From the NCBI RefSeq assembly GCF_018860585.1, contig NZ_JAHKPR010000022.1, forward strand, positions 50,747 to 114,746: 64,000 nt of DNA. The letters are read 5' to 3'. Below are positions 35,087-45,737 of the stretch, piece by piece. The notes below the pieces were generated by a model. That model made no database searches and was not told the origin of the DNA. It saw only the letters and a program-made list of their open reading frames with translations. The DNA is from Colwellia sp. E2M01 (GTDB lineage Bacteria; Pseudomonadota; Gammaproteobacteria; Enterobacterales; Alteromonadaceae). The stretch's first letter is position 1; each line of letters opens with the position of its first letter. Position numbers and translations under genes: made by a program.

Positions 35087-36427
35087 TTAAGCAGGGATCT
35101 CAATACCTGAATCGCGCATTTTGGCAATTTTATAACGTAATGTGCGCGGGCTAATACCTAGGCGTTCAGCAACATCTTTGCGACTACCATGACACGCTTG
35201 TAAGGTATCTAAAATTATCTGGTGCTCTTGCAGCTTAAGCTCACTACCTAGCTTATCATCACTGATCACTTGCTTCTCAGGTTCAACAATTGCAGCTGTA
35301 TCAAAGTTTTCAATCAACAAGTCACTGGCATCAATTAATTGATTGGTATGTAAAATAAGCGCTCGTTGAATAACGTTATCTAATTCACGTACGTTACCCG
35401 GCCAATTGTATGCATTTAACTTACTACGCGCCGCACCAGTAAACTCTGGAATTGCATCGCCATTTTTTTGACAATGACGCAACACCAAATGCTGAGCGAG
35501 AACGTATATATCATCAACACGTTGTGCTAACGGTAACCAAGTTAATGGAAAAACATTTAAGCGATAATATAAATCCTCGCGGAAAAGCCCTTCTCTTACC
35601 GTTTCTTTTAAATCACGGTTACTGGTAGCGATAACTCGCACATCAAGGCTTATGGTTTTTCTACCACCTAAGCGCTCTACTTCACGCTCTTGCAGTACCC
35701 GTAATATTTTAGCTTGCAGCCCTAAGTCCATCTCGGTTATTTCATCAAGTAAAATGGTACCGCCTTGTGCTTGCTCAAACTTACCTGGGCAAGCTTGTAT
35801 AGCTCCCGTAAAGGCACCTTTTTCATAACCAAACAATGTTGCTTCTAGCATATTTTCAGGAATCGCTGCACAATTAATAGCAACAAAAGATTCACTATGT
35901 CGCTTTGAATGATTATGCACATATTGCGCTAACACTTCTTTACCAGAGCCACTTGGCCCTAAAATCATTACCGAGGCTTCAGTACTTGCTACTTTCTTAG
36001 CTAAAGTCAGTAATTCTAAAGAACGCTTATCGGCGACAATAGGATCGTTTTTATTAATCACCTCAGCTGGCATATATTGACTGACCATATTCAGTAATAC
36101 TTGTGGCGCAAACGGTTTAGCAATGTAATTACAGGCGCCATCTTGCATCGCTTGTACTGCATCATCTATAGTGCCGTAAGCGGTCATTAATAATACCGGT
36201 AAGTTTGGATGCTGACTCTTAATACTTTTTAATAACGATAAACCACTCATCCCACCCATTTGTACGTCACTGATCACAATATCAACTTGATGCGTTTTTA
36301 GGGCAAGTAGTGCAGCTTCACCTGAGTCGGCTTCAACACAACGATAATCAGCTAATGAAAGAGTATCTACTAGTGCTTCTCGCAAACCTGCATCATCTTC
36401 AACAACAAGAATTTTATGTTCGGTCAT
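35087..36427 (-). CDS. flrC: Sigma-54-dependent flagellar response regulator FlrC
   Basis: Activator of middle flagellar genes. 446 residues: receiver domain with phosphoacceptor Asp in V-I-S-D-V-Q-M-G-G; AAA+ domain with G-P-S-G-S-G-K-E as Walker A and the sigma-54-contacting loop G-A-F-T-G-A; C-terminal Fis-type helix-turn-helix (D-V-A-E-R-L-G-I-S-P-R-T-L-R-Y-K). Its start overlaps the flrB stop by one base, so kinase and regulator are coupled. Confidence 0.95.
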   Translation of the reverse strand: MTEHKILVVEDDAGLREALVDTLSLADYRCVEADSGEAALLALKTHQVDIVISDVQMGGMSGLSLLKSIKSQHPNLPVLLMTAYGTIDDAVQAMQDGACNYIAKPFAPQVLLNMVSQYMPAEVINKNDPIVADKRSLELLTLAKKVASTEASVMILGPSGSGKEVLAQYVHNHSKRHSESFVAINCAAIPENMLEATLFGYEKGAFTGAIQACPGKFEQAQGGTILLDEITEMDLGLQAKILRVLQEREVERLGGRKTISLDVRVIATSNRDLKETVREGLFREDLYYRLNVFPLTWLPLAQRVDDIYVLAQHLVLRHCQKNGDAIPEFTGAARSKLNAYNWPGNVRELDNVIQRALILHTNQLIDASDLLIENFDTAAIVEPEKQVISDDKLGSELKLQEHQIILDTLQACHGSRKDVAERLGISPRTLRYKIAKMRDSGIEIPA

Positions 36428-37806
36428 TAGTGTTCTCCCACTTGATTACTGTGCAAAGTGTTACGTTTGTCGTTGTTACCACTATTTTCAACAACAGCGC
36501 CATGCTCTATTAAAGGCAACTTAATAACAAAGTGTGCTCCTGAGTTTTGTTTATTACTCTCATTAAGTAAGTTCACCTCACCTTGATGAGCATTAACAAC
36601 AGATTTCACCACGGATAACCCAAGCCCTGTACCTTTACTACTTGAGGTATAAAAAGGCTGAAAAATTTTATCACTAATTTTTGCGTCAATGCCCGGACCA
36701 TTATCTTTAACACTTAAATACAGATCATTGGCTTGACTGTAAACTTGCAATGTAATTTGCGGTTCAAAATCGCTTTGTTGAATTGTACTCATTGCACGCA
36801 AAGCATTTTGTAATAAGTTTTGAATAGCACCTGTTAATGCATTTTTATTGCCTAAAATATATTGTTCATCGTCAGCTAGTTTAATTTTTATATTAGTTGA
36901 TTCTTTGATAAACAGCGCCTCCATAGACGCTACCGTATCAGTAATTAATTCATTAATACCAAGAGGTGAAACAACTTGCTCAGTACCACTTTTTGAAAAC
37001 AGTAGCATGTCGTTCACTTGTTGTTCTAAATCATGTAAACGCGCATTTAACTTTTCCTGAAACTTAATACGAGAAGCTTCTGCTAAGTGACTAGTCGCTA
37101 AGTTTTCGCCATATAAAATGGCTGCTGATAACGGTGTACGAATTTGATGGGCAAGTGTAGATACCATTTTCCCTAATGAGGAAAGGCGTTGCATTTGAGA
37201 AATTTTGTCTTGTAATAAACGAGTTTCAGTTAAATCAGTGATCATAATTAACTGACCCGGTTGTGAGCCTAAACTAGTAATTTCTAGTTTTACTCGACGC
37301 CCATCTTTTAAAGATATTTCGTGCCAATCATCTTCACGCGGAGTAAATGAGCGAGCAATAACATTAAACCAAGGTTGCCCTAATATAGGCTCATCGAGTA
37401 AGTTTCTAGCAACTTGATTTATTTTCACCACAATACCATTACCGTCAAGCATAACTAAGCCTGTTGGCATCACATCAATTAGCTGATCCGCTAATAAATT
37501 ATTATTACTTGTATCGTGAGCAAACACATGACTGCTATTTTTCTTAGCAAAATCATTGACATTATTAGGCACAGTATACGGAGAAAAATGCTGGCTAGCC
37601 GCCTGTTTTCTTAATGCTGCTAATTCTCCGGGAAAAGACTCTTGTGCAAGAGGTTTAGCACTATTGCGACTATGATGGGGCTTTTGTCTATGTAAGGTCG
37701 GCTTTTTAGTAGCAGCGACATTTACCGAAACATGCTCGGCAGCAAACCTAACATTGACGTTAGGTTCAGTCTTTTGAGGTGTTGTTGCTAATGTTGCTTG
37801 TGCCAT
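36427..37806 (-). CDS. flrB: Flagellar sensor histidine kinase FlrB
   Basis: 459-residue cytoplasmic kinase, no clear membrane helix. A PAS-like domain (about 105-200) precedes the H-box L-A-H-Q-I-R-T-P-L-S and the ATPase domain with N-A-L, D-N-G-P-G-I and G-T-G-L-G-L-S-V-V boxes. Equivalent to FleS of Pseudomonas. Its own sigma-54 site lies 53 bp upstream, as expected for an FlrA target. Confidence 0.94.
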   Translation of the reverse strand: MAQATLATTPQKTEPNVNVRFAAEHVSVNVAATKKPTLHRQKPHHSRNSAKPLAQESFPGELAALRKQAASQHFSPYTVPNNVNDFAKKNSSHVFAHDTSNNNLLADQLIDVMPTGLVMLDGNGIVVKINQVARNLLDEPILGQPWFNVIARSFTPREDDWHEISLKDGRRVKLEITSLGSQPGQLIMITDLTETRLLQDKISQMQRLSSLGKMVSTLAHQIRTPLSAAILYGENLATSHLAEASRIKFQEKLNARLHDLEQQVNDMLLFSKSGTEQVVSPLGINELITDTVASMEALFIKESTNIKIKLADDEQYILGNKNALTGAIQNLLQNALRAMSTIQQSDFEPQITLQVYSQANDLYLSVKDNGPGIDAKISDKIFQPFYTSSSKGTGLGLSVVKSVVNAHQGEVNLLNESNKQNSGAHFVIKLPLIEHGAVVENSGNNDKRNTLHSNQVGEH

Positions 37807-37858
37807 AATATACGCCTTAATATAGGTACTGAATAAAACTATCTAGTACCTATAAGAA

Positions 37859-37874
37859 AGCATTTACTATGCCA
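37859..37874 (-). promoter_or_regulatory. Sigma-54 promoter of flrBC
   Basis: Minus strand TGGCATAGTAAATGCT, with the -24 GG and -12 GC at correct spacing. It lies 53 bp upstream of flrB in the gap behind flrA. In Vibrio, flrBC transcription needs FlrA and sigma-54, consistent with this site. Confidence 0.75.
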
Positions 37875-38023
37875 TTATTTTTAACCTTTAAATTCAGTTA
37901 GATAACAGTATAAACTATTACTTTTTGGAGAAGTTGGTTTGTCAATCTATTGACTTAAATGTGTAAAAGTCACCATTAAATCGAGTGCTAACATCTGTTA
38001 TATAATCAGACAGCATCTATAAA

Positions 38024-39574
38024 TTACTCAGCTGGTTTTTGTAAATCATATTTACGCATCTTTTCAACTAAAGTAGTTCGGCGCATACCTAAAGTTTCAG
38101 CAGCTCTAGCAACCACATAATCATGTTTAGTTAATGATTGGTTTATTAAAGATACTTCAAGATCGGCTAAATGTTCTTTTAGATTGATACCTTCATCAGG
38201 TAATAAAGCGCTATCGACAGAAGCGACAACTGCATTTTCTGCTTCAGGGGTTTCAGTTGAGCTATCATCATCTTCATCGTCAAAATCAAAACCTGAGAAC
38301 AATTCATTAATCGCATCTTGTTCTTGTAATTCTTCTGGATATTCAGGGTTATAGACTTGCGCATCTATGTGCTGATACTTAAACGGTAGCTCAGCAACAT
38401 CAACAATTTGATCCCCATACATTATTAACATGCGCTCAATTAAATTGGATAACTCACGCACATTACCATCCCAAGGATGCTCCATTAAAGACTCAATCGC
38501 TTTATCGGTAAAGCGAACGGTTTTACCTTGATCAAGTTCAAAGCGAGATAATAGTTCTTTTAATAACAGTGGAATATCTTCTTTACGCTCACGCAATGCA
38601 GGAGTTTCAATGGGAAATACATTTAAACGATAAAATAAATCTTCCCTAAAGCCGCCCTCTTTGATCATTGTTTCTAAGTCTTGATGGGTTGCAGCAACAA
38701 TTCGTACATCGGCTTTAATACTTTTACTACCACCTACTCGTTCAAAAGTACGCTCTTGTAGAACACGTAACAGTTTTACTTGCATTGGTTGCGGCATATC
38801 ACCAATTTCATCTAAAAATAAGGTACCGCCTTCAGCTAATTCAAAACGCCCTTTACGGGTCGAAATAGCCCCAGTAAACGCGCCTTTTTCATGGCCAAAT
38901 AATTCACTTTCTAATAATTCAGCAGGAATAGCACCACAGTTAACAGGTACAAACGCCTCTTTGCTGCGCTCTGATAAGTCATGAATATTACGTGCAACCA
39001 CCTCTTTACCTGTACCTGATTCACCTAATACCAATACACTAGCTGGAGTTTTAGCCACTTGCTCAATTAAAAAGCGTACTTGTGACATTGGCTCACTACT
39101 GCCAACTAATGAACGAAATAAAGCGGTTGATTTAAGTTTAGTACCACTGCGCGGTAATTTATTATGGTATTGATGACAGTGATGAATAAGCTCAGTGAGC
39201 TGTGCATAATTAAGCGGCGTTGTTAGCGTACCAATAACATTTACTTTACTTATTAACGCTTTGCCATCAACAACATCATGTAATAGAAACGGAATACTCG
39301 GGTTCGTTTTAACTAAATCAGCGCAATTATCACTGACATTTCCAGCGAGGATCACTGTTAAAACTCGACTATTATCAGCTAAGACTTGTGCTGCGCTTTC
39401 TGCTGAGCAATGAATGAAGTGTTCACCAACAAAAGCCAGTACCGTACTAATTTGTTGGCTTCTGTCGGTATTGTTATCAATAATGACTATATTCTTTTGA
39501 CCACTTAACACCGACGGGGTTATGGAGTTTACTGCTGATACATTTTCTGGCGTTACTTTTAATTCATCACTCAT
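38024..39574 (-). CDS. flrA: Master flagellar activator FlrA (FleQ family)
   Basis: 516 residues: a receiver-like N-terminal domain without the normal phosphoacceptor setting, AAA+ domain with G-E-S-G-T-G-K-E and G-A-F-T-G-A, and a C-terminal Fis-type helix-turn-helix ([15 protein letters not shown]). An acidic insert (about 415-455, rich in Asp, Glu and Ser) precedes the DNA-binding domain. In Vibrio and Pseudomonas the family sits at the top of the flagellar hierarchy and binds c-di-GMP. Confidence 0.95.
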   Translation of the reverse strand: MSDELKVTPENVSAVNSITPSVLSGQKNIVIIDNNTDRSQQISTVLAFVGEHFIHCSAESAAQVLADNSRVLTVILAGNVSDNCADLVKTNPSIPFLLHDVVDGKALISKVNVIGTLTTPLNYAQLTELIHHCHQYHNKLPRSGTKLKSTALFRSLVGSSEPMSQVRFLIEQVAKTPASVLVLGESGTGKEVVARNIHDLSERSKEAFVPVNCGAIPAELLESELFGHEKGAFTGAISTRKGRFELAEGGTLFLDEIGDMPQPMQVKLLRVLQERTFERVGGSKSIKADVRIVAATHQDLETMIKEGGFREDLFYRLNVFPIETPALRERKEDIPLLLKELLSRFELDQGKTVRFTDKAIESLMEHPWDGNVRELSNLIERMLIMYGDQIVDVAELPFKYQHIDAQVYNPEYPEELQEQDAINELFSGFDFDDEDDDSSTETPEAENAVVASVDSALLPDEGINLKEHLADLEVSLINQSLTKHDYVVARAAETLGMRRTTLVEKMRKYDLQKPAE

Positions 39575-39946
39575 ATTAAACTCTTTACTGCTTTTAACAT
39601 CTTTTGGAAAAGTGGCTATTTTTTATAGCATTACGACAATTTTAGTCCTTAACCAATATTTATCAACAAAAAATTGACGTTTGGCTGTCATTTATTTGTC
39701 ACCGATAAAAATTCTACATATAAGCCTACTCAACTAATGATTTCAAAATAGATTTTATTAAAATGAACATTTCCCATGAAGCCTATATAACTATTCATTT
39801 TGCAAATATCACTCTCTTAAATTGCAGTGAGTATTGCTGTCAAAAAAATTAATGGCATAATTTGTGAATCACTATATATTTACCTATATAGATATAATGC
39901 TAATTATTGCTAAATACTTAAATATTTCAAATAACTGGAGAAGAAA
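39575..39946. other. Divergent intergenic region between flrA and the sugar island
   Basis: 372 bp, strongly AT-rich, no ORF. It holds a sigma-70-like promoter for flrA on the minus strand and probably the promoter of the 95-residue ORF on the plus strand (AT-rich block 39860-39900), but no unambiguous -35/-10 pair was found for the latter. Confidence 0.5.
39639..39666 (-). promoter_or_regulatory. Candidate sigma-70 promoter of flrA
   Basis: Minus strand TTGATA, 16-bp spacer, TAAAAT, ending 65 bp upstream of flrA. No -24/-12 site is seen there, which fits a gene at the top of the hierarchy. Confidence 0.4.
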
Positions 39947-40234
39947 ATGCTAATATTAAACGGAAGTGCAGAATATATGTTAACTACGGATCAATATACT
40001 CAAGGTGATAGACATTCTTTTAATATGTTTGTCAAAAATGATGATTTAAACGCCCAATTAGACAACATAGAAAAGTATCTTGTAGGTAAAGGTTGGGATA
40101 ATATTGAGATCACAGATAATGGCTTAATTGAAAATATTGAAGAAATCAGCCATTCTGTGTTAATCGAAGCATTCAAAAAAGCACAAGTTGAAGGGATTTG
40201 TGCGGTAGTTAACAACACAGCAATAAAAGATTAG
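39947..40234 (+). CDS. Hypothetical 95-residue protein
   Basis: Not recognised. A good Shine-Dalgarno (ctggagaag) precedes the ATG at 39947. The protein is acidic, without signal peptide, membrane helix or Cys pattern; the sequence suggests alternating strands and helices, ending in an amphipathic helix (L-I-E-A-F-K-K-A-Q). It stands alone at the border between flagellar regulators and the sugar island, 180 bp before the next frame opens, with a small hairpin behind it. The only links to flagella are its place and orientation. Confidence 0.7.
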   Translation: MLILNGSAEYMLTTDQYTQGDRHSFNMFVKNDDLNAQLDNIEKYLVGKGWDNIEITDNGLIENIEEISHSVLIEAFKKAQVEGICAVVNNTAIKD

Positions 40235-40270
40235 CTCAGCATAGGTTTATGCTACTGTGATTTTCTGTGT
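40235..40270 (+). terminator. Weak hairpin after the 95-residue ORF
   Basis: AGCATA-GGTT-TATGCT lies just behind the stop, followed by a short T-containing tail. The stem has only six pairs; it is a possible weak terminator. Confidence 0.3.
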
Positions 40271-40401
40271 AGTTAAATGACTACTCATTGTTATTTTGTA
40301 AAGTAACTTATTGGATAATCCAGCTAATTTATTAAGCGTTTTTTAATTCACACGTTAAACTTTTAATTATGCTAGTAACTTCATAATCAAATTTAATGTA
40401 A

Positions 40402-41466
<1,065 letters not shown>

Positions 41467-41474
41467 GTTAAGTG

Positions 41475-42686
41475 ATGACCTCATATAATCCCAAAACGAT
41501 GATCCCTTATGGTAAACAAGATCTCAATGAAGATGATATTGCCGCTATCGTTGATGTATTAAAATCGGATTATTTAACACAAGGACCTAAAGTTCCTGAA
41601 TTTGAGCAAGCTATTGCTAGCTACTGTGGAGCACAATTTGCTACAGCAACCAATAGCGCAACCTCTGCTCTGCATATTGCTTGTTTAGCTTTAGGTGTAG
41701 GTCAAGAGGATATAGTGTGGACTTCTCCTATATCATTTGTTGCCTCAAGTAATTGTGCACTTTATTGCGGGGCAAACGTTGATTTTGTTGATATCGATAT
41801 ACAAAGCGGTAACCTTTCTCTTTTAGCCTTAACTAATAAATTACATCACGCTAAACTGAACAATATATTACCTAAAGCACTAATTGTTGTACACCTTGCA
41901 GGCAATTGCTGTGAAATGTCGGCTATTTATCAACTATCTCTGCAATATGGTTTTTCAATTATCGAAGATGCTTCCCATGCTATCGGCGCCAGCTATAACA
42001 GCCATAAAGTTGGCAGTTGTCGCTACAGCGATATAACTATTTTCAGTTTTCATCCTGTCAAAATTATTACTTCTGCAGAAGGTGGTATGGCATTAACTAA
42101 TGAGGCAGAGCTTGCTGAAAAAATACAATTACTCAGAAATCATGGTATTACTAATGATCCAAAGGTGATGACAGAAACAAGTCATGGTCCTTGGTATTAC
42201 CAACAAATTGAGCTAGGTTTTAACTATCGCATGACAGAACTACAGGCAGCATTAGGACTTAGTCAAGCTAAACGCCTAGATGATTTTGTGCAGCAACGAA
42301 ATGCTCTCGCCCAAAGATATGATCAAGCGTTTAAGAATAGCTCCTTAACCTATTTAAGACCCAATAGCGAGACTCACTCTAGTTATCATCTGTATATCGT
42401 ATTATTGGCACAACCTTATCAAGACTTCCATAAAGAGGTTATAAGTAAATTAAGAGCAAAAAACGTTTTTGCCCATGTGCATTATATTCCTATACATTTA
42501 CAGCCATATTATCAAAATCTTGGTTTTAAGGCTGGCGATTACCCCATTGCTGAAAACTATTACCAACGCGCTATATCACTACCTTTGTATCCAAACTTAA
42601 GCAACGAAGCACAGCAATACATTATTGACACTTTATTAGCTGAAATACAGACAATAGAGAAAAACCTTATTTCTGTAGAAAACTAA
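41475..42686 (+). CDS. pseC: UDP-4-keto-6-deoxy-sugar aminotransferase PseC
   Basis: PLP enzyme of the DegT/DnrJ/EryC1 family that aminates the PseB product at C-4. It begins I-P-Y-G-K-Q-D-L-N-E-D-D-I, followed by N-S-A-T-S-A-L-H-I-A, I-E-D-A-S-H-A-I-G-A, and the PLP Lys in F-S-F-H-P-V-K-I-I-T-S-A-E-G-G. ATG 41475 is preferred over the GTG one codon before. It follows pseB by 8 bp and the next gene by 2 bp, so the run is one operon. Confidence 0.95.
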   Translation: MTSYNPKTMIPYGKQDLNEDDIAAIVDVLKSDYLTQGPKVPEFEQAIASYCGAQFATATNSATSALHIACLALGVGQEDIVWTSPISFVASSNCALYCGANVDFVDIDIQSGNLSLLALTNKLHHAKLNNILPKALIVVHLAGNCCEMSAIYQLSLQYGFSIIEDASHAIGASYNSHKVGSCRYSDITIFSFHPVKIITSAEGGMALTNEAELAEKIQLLRNHGITNDPKVMTETSHGPWYYQQIELGFNYRMTELQAALGLSQAKRLDDFVQQRNALAQRYDQAFKNSSLTYLRPNSETHSSYHLYIVLLAQPYQDFHKEVISKLRAKNVFAHVHYIPIHLQPYYQNLGFKAGDYPIAENYYQRAISLPLYPNLSNEAQQYIIDTLLAEIQTIEKNLISVEN

Positions 42687-42688
42687 AT

Positions 42689-43591
42689 ATGGAGCTAGCA
42701 TTAGGCACAGTTCAATTTGGTTTAGATTACGGCATCAGTAATCAGCAAGGCCAAGTGCCTAAAAGTGAGGTTGCCCAAATATTACTTCATGCAAAGTCTT
42801 TAGGCATTAACACATTAGATTGTGCCGGTGCTTATGGTAATAGTGAGAAAGTACTCGGTGAATTACAAGAGAGTGAGCACTTTAACCTTGTAAGTAAAAT
42901 TCCTGCATTAACGCCACAGCAAATATCAATTCTGCCCTTTTTTGAACAAAGTTTAGTAGACTTAAATCGTAATAAACTCGATACATTGCTATTCCACCAA
43001 GCAGATAATTTACTAAACCACCCAAATAAAGAGCAAATTTTCAGTGAGATAAGTCAGTTAAAAGCACAAAATTTAGTTAAACGTATTGGTATATCCGTTT
43101 ACAGCCCTGAACAATTAAAGGCAATAAGTAAACAATTCACATTAGATATTGTACAAGCACCTATTAATATATTTGATCAGCGCTTTATCTCAACAGATAT
43201 GTTGAGTCTATATCAAAAATCATCCCTATTAATACATGCACGATCGTTATTTTTACAAGGTTTGTTACTTATTGAAGCTGAGAAACTACCACCTTATTTT
43301 TATCCTTTCAAGGAAGAGCTATCTGCCTTTGATAAATTAGCAAAATATCTCTCTTGCTCAAAGCTAACACTTGCTCTTTCGGTATTGGCACAAGATTCGC
43401 ATAATAAGTGTATACCGATAAATAGCGTCATAGATAAAATAGTTGTTGGTGTATGTAATACAGAACAATTAATTGAAATGGTTAACGCTTATCAACAAGC
43501 AAAAAAGTTATCTATATCAATAGAAGAAATAAATTTGCTTGCCGATAACCGACTAGAACTGATTAATCCAAGTTTATGGCAAGTTGAATAA
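42689..43591 (+). CDS. Aldo/keto reductase in the nonulosonate operon
   Basis: 300 residues of the aldo/keto reductase TIM-barrel family. It starts L-A-L-G-T-V-Q-F-G-L-D-Y-G, and the catalytic tetrad is visible as Asp44 and Tyr49 (L-D-C-A-G-A-Y-G), Lys70 (V-S-K-I) and His103 (F-H-Q). It begins 2 bp after pseC. The canonical pseudaminic pathway has no such enzyme, so it probably makes or removes a carbonyl on a pathway sugar; the substrate is unknown. Its neighbour's aminotransferase domain would need a keto or aldehyde partner. Confidence 0.88.
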   Translation: MELALGTVQFGLDYGISNQQGQVPKSEVAQILLHAKSLGINTLDCAGAYGNSEKVLGELQESEHFNLVSKIPALTPQQISILPFFEQSLVDLNRNKLDTLLFHQADNLLNHPNKEQIFSEISQLKAQNLVKRIGISVYSPEQLKAISKQFTLDIVQAPINIFDQRFISTDMLSLYQKSSLLIHARSLFLQGLLLIEAEKLPPYFYPFKEELSAFDKLAKYLSCSKLTLALSVLAQDSHNKCIPINSVIDKIVVGVCNTEQLIEMVNAYQQAKKLSISIEEINLLADNRLELINPSLWQVE

Positions 43592-43652
43592 ATTAATACT
43601 TATACATAATTTAAAACGATACAGCAAAAAAAAACAATAAAAGGTCAACATA

Positions 43653-45737
43653 GTGGCTGAACTATTAATTATTTTACAAGCGCGAATGTCTTCCTCAAGG
43701 TTACCCGGCAAAGTATTAAAAAAAATACTGGGCAAACCTATGCTTGAACATCAATTAGCGCGCTTATCACAAATAAAAACAGCTCATCATTTATTGGTGG
43801 CGACCAGTGAACAAAGTGATGATGACGCAATTGCAGGGTTATGCGAGCAACTTAAGGTGAGTTGTTACCGAGGGGATTTAAACGATGTACTTTCACGTTA
43901 TTACCACGCTGCACAAAGTGTTAATCAAGACAAGAAAATAAAGCACATAGTGCGTGTAACCGGCGATTGCCCATTGATTGACGCTGAAATTATTGACAAT
44001 GTTATTACTTACTATTTAGCGGAACAAGTCGATTATTGCTCAAATTGCGCGCCGCCAACATTACCCGATGGCTTGGATGTTGAAATTTTTAGCTTAGCAG
44101 CCTTACAAACAGCGTTTGAGCAAGCTAGTAAATCTTCTGAGCGTGAGCATGTTACGCCATTTATTCGTAATAACCCGCAATTATTTAGTCAAGCTAATTA
44201 TATGTATCCCGTTGATTTATCACATTTACGCTGGACGGTAGATGAGCCTGAGGATTTTGAGTTAGTTTGCCAAGTTTATCAGTACTTATACCCTGATAAT
44301 CCAACTTTTAACTTAACAAATATATTAACATTAATGACGAAAAACCCGTCATTAGCACAAATTAATAAAAACATCATTCGCAATGAAGGTTTACTCAAGT
44401 CAGAGAAAATAGATCAGGTAATATCAGCACAAAAAAGGATAATATTAATGACTAAATCATACCAAGCATCAAATCAATGGCTTGAACGCGCTCAAAAAAC
44501 GATTCCTTTAGGCTCACAAACTTTCAGTAAAAGTCATATAGCATACCCTAAAGGTGTCTCTCCTTTATTCATTAAACGAGGGCTAGGTTGCCAAGTGTGG
44601 GATGCCGACGACAATCAATACACAGATTTTGTAAGCGGCTTACTCTCTGTTTCTTTAGGATACTGTGAACCATCGGTAGATGATGCAGTGATTGAACAAA
44701 TAAAATCAGGAGTAACCTTCTCCTTGCCTCACCAACTTGAAATGGAAGTTGCTGAAAAGTTGGTTGAATTAATTCCGTGTGCAGAAATGGTACGCTTTGG
44801 AAAAAATGGTAGTGACGCCACCTCTGCAGCCATTCGCCTAGCTCGCGCTTATACTCACAAGGAACATATTGCTGTTTGTGGGTATCATGGTTGGCAAGAC
44901 TGGTATATAGGTTCAACTACACGAGACTTAGGCGTACCGGAGAGCACCAAACAACTTACTCATACTTTTACTTATAATGATTTAGCTTCATTAGAAAGAT
45001 TATTTACCGAACACCCAGATAAAATAGCTGCAGTGATCATGGAGCCGATGAATACAACCTACCCTGAGCCTGGTTTTCTTGAAGGAGCAAAAGCAATATG
45101 TCATCACCATGGTGCCCTTTTCATCTTTGATGAAACAATCACAGGTTTTCGTTTTGATTTAGGCGGCGCCCAAGCATTATTTGATGTAACTCCCGACTTA
45201 GCAACTTTTGGCAAGGGGATGGCAAATGGTTACCCTATATCAGCAGTTGTTGGCCGCAAAGATATTATGATGCTCATGGAAGATATCTTTTTCTCAGGCA
45301 CCTTTGCTGGTGAAACCTTATCGCTAGTTGCTACAAAATCTGTATTAGCAGAACTACAGAACAAACCAATCCTTGAACATATCCATAGTATGGGCCAGTT
45401 ATTAATTGATGGTCTAGATTCATTAATTGAACAATATCAGGCACATGATTGGCTCAGCGTATGCGGGCACGCAAGCTGGTCATTTTTTATGATTAAAGAT
45501 AAAGGAGACTATTCTGCGATTGAACTGAAATCATTATTTCTGCAAAATATGTTAGAAAATGGTATTTTGATTAATGCCAGTCATAATTTAAATTATGCGC
45601 ATAAAAAACAAGATATTGAAAACTTATTACGCATTTATGAACAAACAATAAAATTGCTTATCGAAACCATCGAACAGAAAAGCTTTGCAATGGTATTTCA
45701 TGGTAAATTACTAGAGCCGGTATTTAGAGTACGCTAA
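43653..45737 (+). CDS. Fusion: SpsF-type cytidylyltransferase and class III aminotransferase
   Basis: 694 residues. Domain 1 (about 1-245) is a COG1861/SpsF-type nucleotidyltransferase: I-L-Q-A-R-M-S-S-S-R-L-P-G-K-V and V-T-G-D-C-P-L-I-D. It probably stands in for PseF, activating the sugar acid with CTP. Domain 2 (about 266-690) is a glutamate-1-semialdehyde aminotransferase-like PLP enzyme: F-I-F-D-E-T-I-T-G-F-R and PLP Lys521 in F-G-K-G-M-A-N-G-Y-P. The start is a GTG at 43653 with AAAGG ten bases upstream. Met266 (ATG at 44448) is preceded by AAGGA eight bases upstream, so the aminotransferase may also be made alone. It overlaps the next gene by one base. Confidence 0.88.
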   Translation: MAELLIILQARMSSSRLPGKVLKKILGKPMLEHQLARLSQIKTAHHLLVATSEQSDDDAIAGLCEQLKVSCYRGDLNDVLSRYYHAAQSVNQDKKIKHIVRVTGDCPLIDAEIIDNVITYYLAEQVDYCSNCAPPTLPDGLDVEIFSLAALQTAFEQASKSSEREHVTPFIRNNPQLFSQANYMYPVDLSHLRWTVDEPEDFELVCQVYQYLYPDNPTFNLTNILTLMTKNPSLAQINKNIIRNEGLLKSEKIDQVISAQKRIILMTKSYQASNQWLERAQKTIPLGSQTFSKSHIAYPKGVSPLFIKRGLGCQVWDADDNQYTDFVSGLLSVSLGYCEPSVDDAVIEQIKSGVTFSLPHQLEMEVAEKLVELIPCAEMVRFGKNGSDATSAAIRLARAYTHKEHIAVCGYHGWQDWYIGSTTRDLGVPESTKQLTHTFTYNDLASLERLFTEHPDKIAAVIMEPMNTTYPEPGFLEGAKAICHHHGALFIFDETITGFRFDLGGAQALFDVTPDLATFGKGMANGYPISAVVGRKDIMMLMEDIFFSGTFAGETLSLVATKSVLAELQNKPILEHIHSMGQLLIDGLDSLIEQYQAHDWLSVCGHASWSFFMIKDKGDYSAIELKSLFLQNMLENGILINASHNLNYAHKKQDIENLLRIYEQTIKLLIETIEQKSFAMVFHGKLLEPVFRVR
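44435..44450 (+). promoter_or_regulatory. Internal ribosome binding site inside the fusion gene
   Basis: aaggataatattaatg, in frame at the boundary between the two domains (Met266). It looks like a normal Shine-Dalgarno plus start codon and suggests the aminotransferase was, or still is, translated separately. Confidence 0.55.

Noticed and set aside
39860-39880. TGGCAT...GTGAA on the plus strand before the 95-residue ORF as a sigma-54 site
   Set aside because: The -12 GC is missing (GA instead), so the invariant spacing rule fails.
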